A stretch of 64,000 nucleotides of DNA from Bacteroides ovatus (GTDB lineage Bacteria; Bacteroidota; Bacteroidia; Bacteroidales; Bacteroidaceae). The notes under the pieces were generated by a model that had not been told where the DNA came from, did no database searches, and saw only the letters and a program-made list of their open reading frames with translations. Shown here in pieces: positions 63,605 to 64,000 of the stretch (positions are counted from its first letter, which is position 1; the number at the start of each line of letters is the position of its first letter). The position numbers were made by a program, and so were the translations under genes. The DNA lies in assembly GCF_001314995.1 (NCBI RefSeq), contig NZ_CP012938.1:5828001-5892000 (forward strand), read 5' to 3'.

Positions 63605-64000
63605 TTATTTCTTTATCCCATTTCTGATTAGCAAAGCATCAATGCTCGGTTCCTGTCCGCGGAAACGTTTATAAAGTATCATCGGATGTTCCGTTCCTCC
63701 TTTCGACAGAATATTATTGCGGAATGAGTCTGCCACTTCCTGATTGAATATCCCTTTTTGCTTGAATAATGAAAATGCGTCGGCATCCAATACTTCCGCC
63801 CATTTGTAGCTATAGTATCCGGCGGCATATCCACCGACAAAGATGTGGGAGAATTGCGTACTCATACAAGCTTCTTGTACTACCGGCAATATTTGCGCAT
63901 CCTTCCAGGCTTCTTGTTCATAAGCTTTCACATCTCCTTCAAAAGGAGTGTTGCGCGTATACCATGCCATATCAAGTAAACCGAAACTTATTTGTCGTAG
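63605..64000 (-). CDS. M3 family metallopeptidase (peptidyl-dipeptidase Dcp type), C-terminal fragment
   Basis: The reading frame is open to the right edge of the window, so the visible 132 codons are the 3' end of a longer gene. LRQISFGLLDMAWYT, FSHIFVGGYAAGYYSYKWAEVLDADAFSLF and the end SKGGTEHPMILYKRFRGQEP match the C-terminal part of M3 peptidases. The HExxH zinc motif lies outside the window. These enzymes break down short peptides released by other proteases. An ATG at 63970 is internal, not the start. Confidence 0.92.
   Translation of the reverse strand, partial: LRQISFGLLDMAWYTRNTPFEGDVKAYEQEAWKDAQILPVVQEACMSTQFSHIFVGGYAAGYYSYKWAEVLDADAFSLFKQKGIFNQEVADSFRNNILSKGGTEHPMILYKRFRGQEPSIDALLIRNGIKK

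Overview
The window reads as chromosomal DNA of a gut Bacteroides, most likely from the B. thetaiotaomicron / B. ovatus / B. xylanisolvens group. The evidence is an AraC-tailed hybrid two-component regulator beside pectin-type glycoside hydrolases, an LpxC-FabZ fusion, many SusE/F-style lipoproteins with a lipobox, family names typical of Bacteroidales (DUF3256, DUF4847, DUF4861, DUF5715, DUF6078), and promoters with the Bacteroidetes -7 box TAnnTTTG. Species assignment is inference; no database was searched.

Layout. 1-9.3 kb is the end of a polysaccharide-utilisation locus: the C-terminus of a hybrid regulator, a GH105 unsaturated rhamnogalacturonyl hydrolase, a GH43 enzyme, a DUF4861 protein and a GH28 polygalacturonase, interrupted by an MNT/HEPN toxin-antitoxin-like pair, a HAD phosphatase and a two-gene unit of unknown function. 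Together the enzymes suggest pectin / rhamnogalacturonan side-chain degradation. 9.6-19.7 kb holds fabI, a GldB-like lipoprotein, a tetrapyrrole-methylase-fold methyltransferase, a membrane-Nudix-like fusion, lipA with DPP4, and a BlaI/M56 regulatory pair whose M56 member carries TonB-C, plug-like and CnaB-like modules. 19.7-29 kb is a housekeeping series on the minus strand, in transcription order purM, prfA, pyrF, HD phosphohydrolase, lpxD, lpxC/fabZ, lpxA, a pRiA4b-ORF3-like gene, miaA. 29.1-32.3 kb is an AT-rich insertion of two tandem TIR-domain genes with zinc ribbons, coiled coils and a repeated 67-residue C-terminal module. This is the best candidate for an undescribed (probably defence) system.

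32.7-46 kb returns to core genes: LemA/TPM, an alpha/beta hydrolase, aroE, lipoproteins, ubiE/menG, purC, phoH, an M15-like DUF5715 protein, a flotillin/NfeD-like pair and truA. Between the DUF6078 gene and the flotillin gene lies a 600-base non-coding stretch packed with palindromes. 46-56.4 kb contains an EamA transporter, a DUF3256 protein and a host-glycan-like set: NahK-like sugar kinase, GH2 beta-galactosidase, YitT, and two adjacent GH109-type NAD-dependent glycosidases, one exported and one without signal peptide. 56.5-64 kb holds tRNA-Tyr and tRNA-Gly, ribH, a TPR protein, recF with a DciA-like partner, then PHP phosphatase, 5-formyl-THF cyclo-ligase and S41 protease genes that overlap each other, dCMP deaminase, a DUF4847 lipoprotein and the 3' end of an M3 peptidase gene.

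Two genes are cut by the window edges (regulator at the left, M3 peptidase at the right). Several intergenic gaps hold AT-rich direct and inverted repeats that abut or overlap stop codons.
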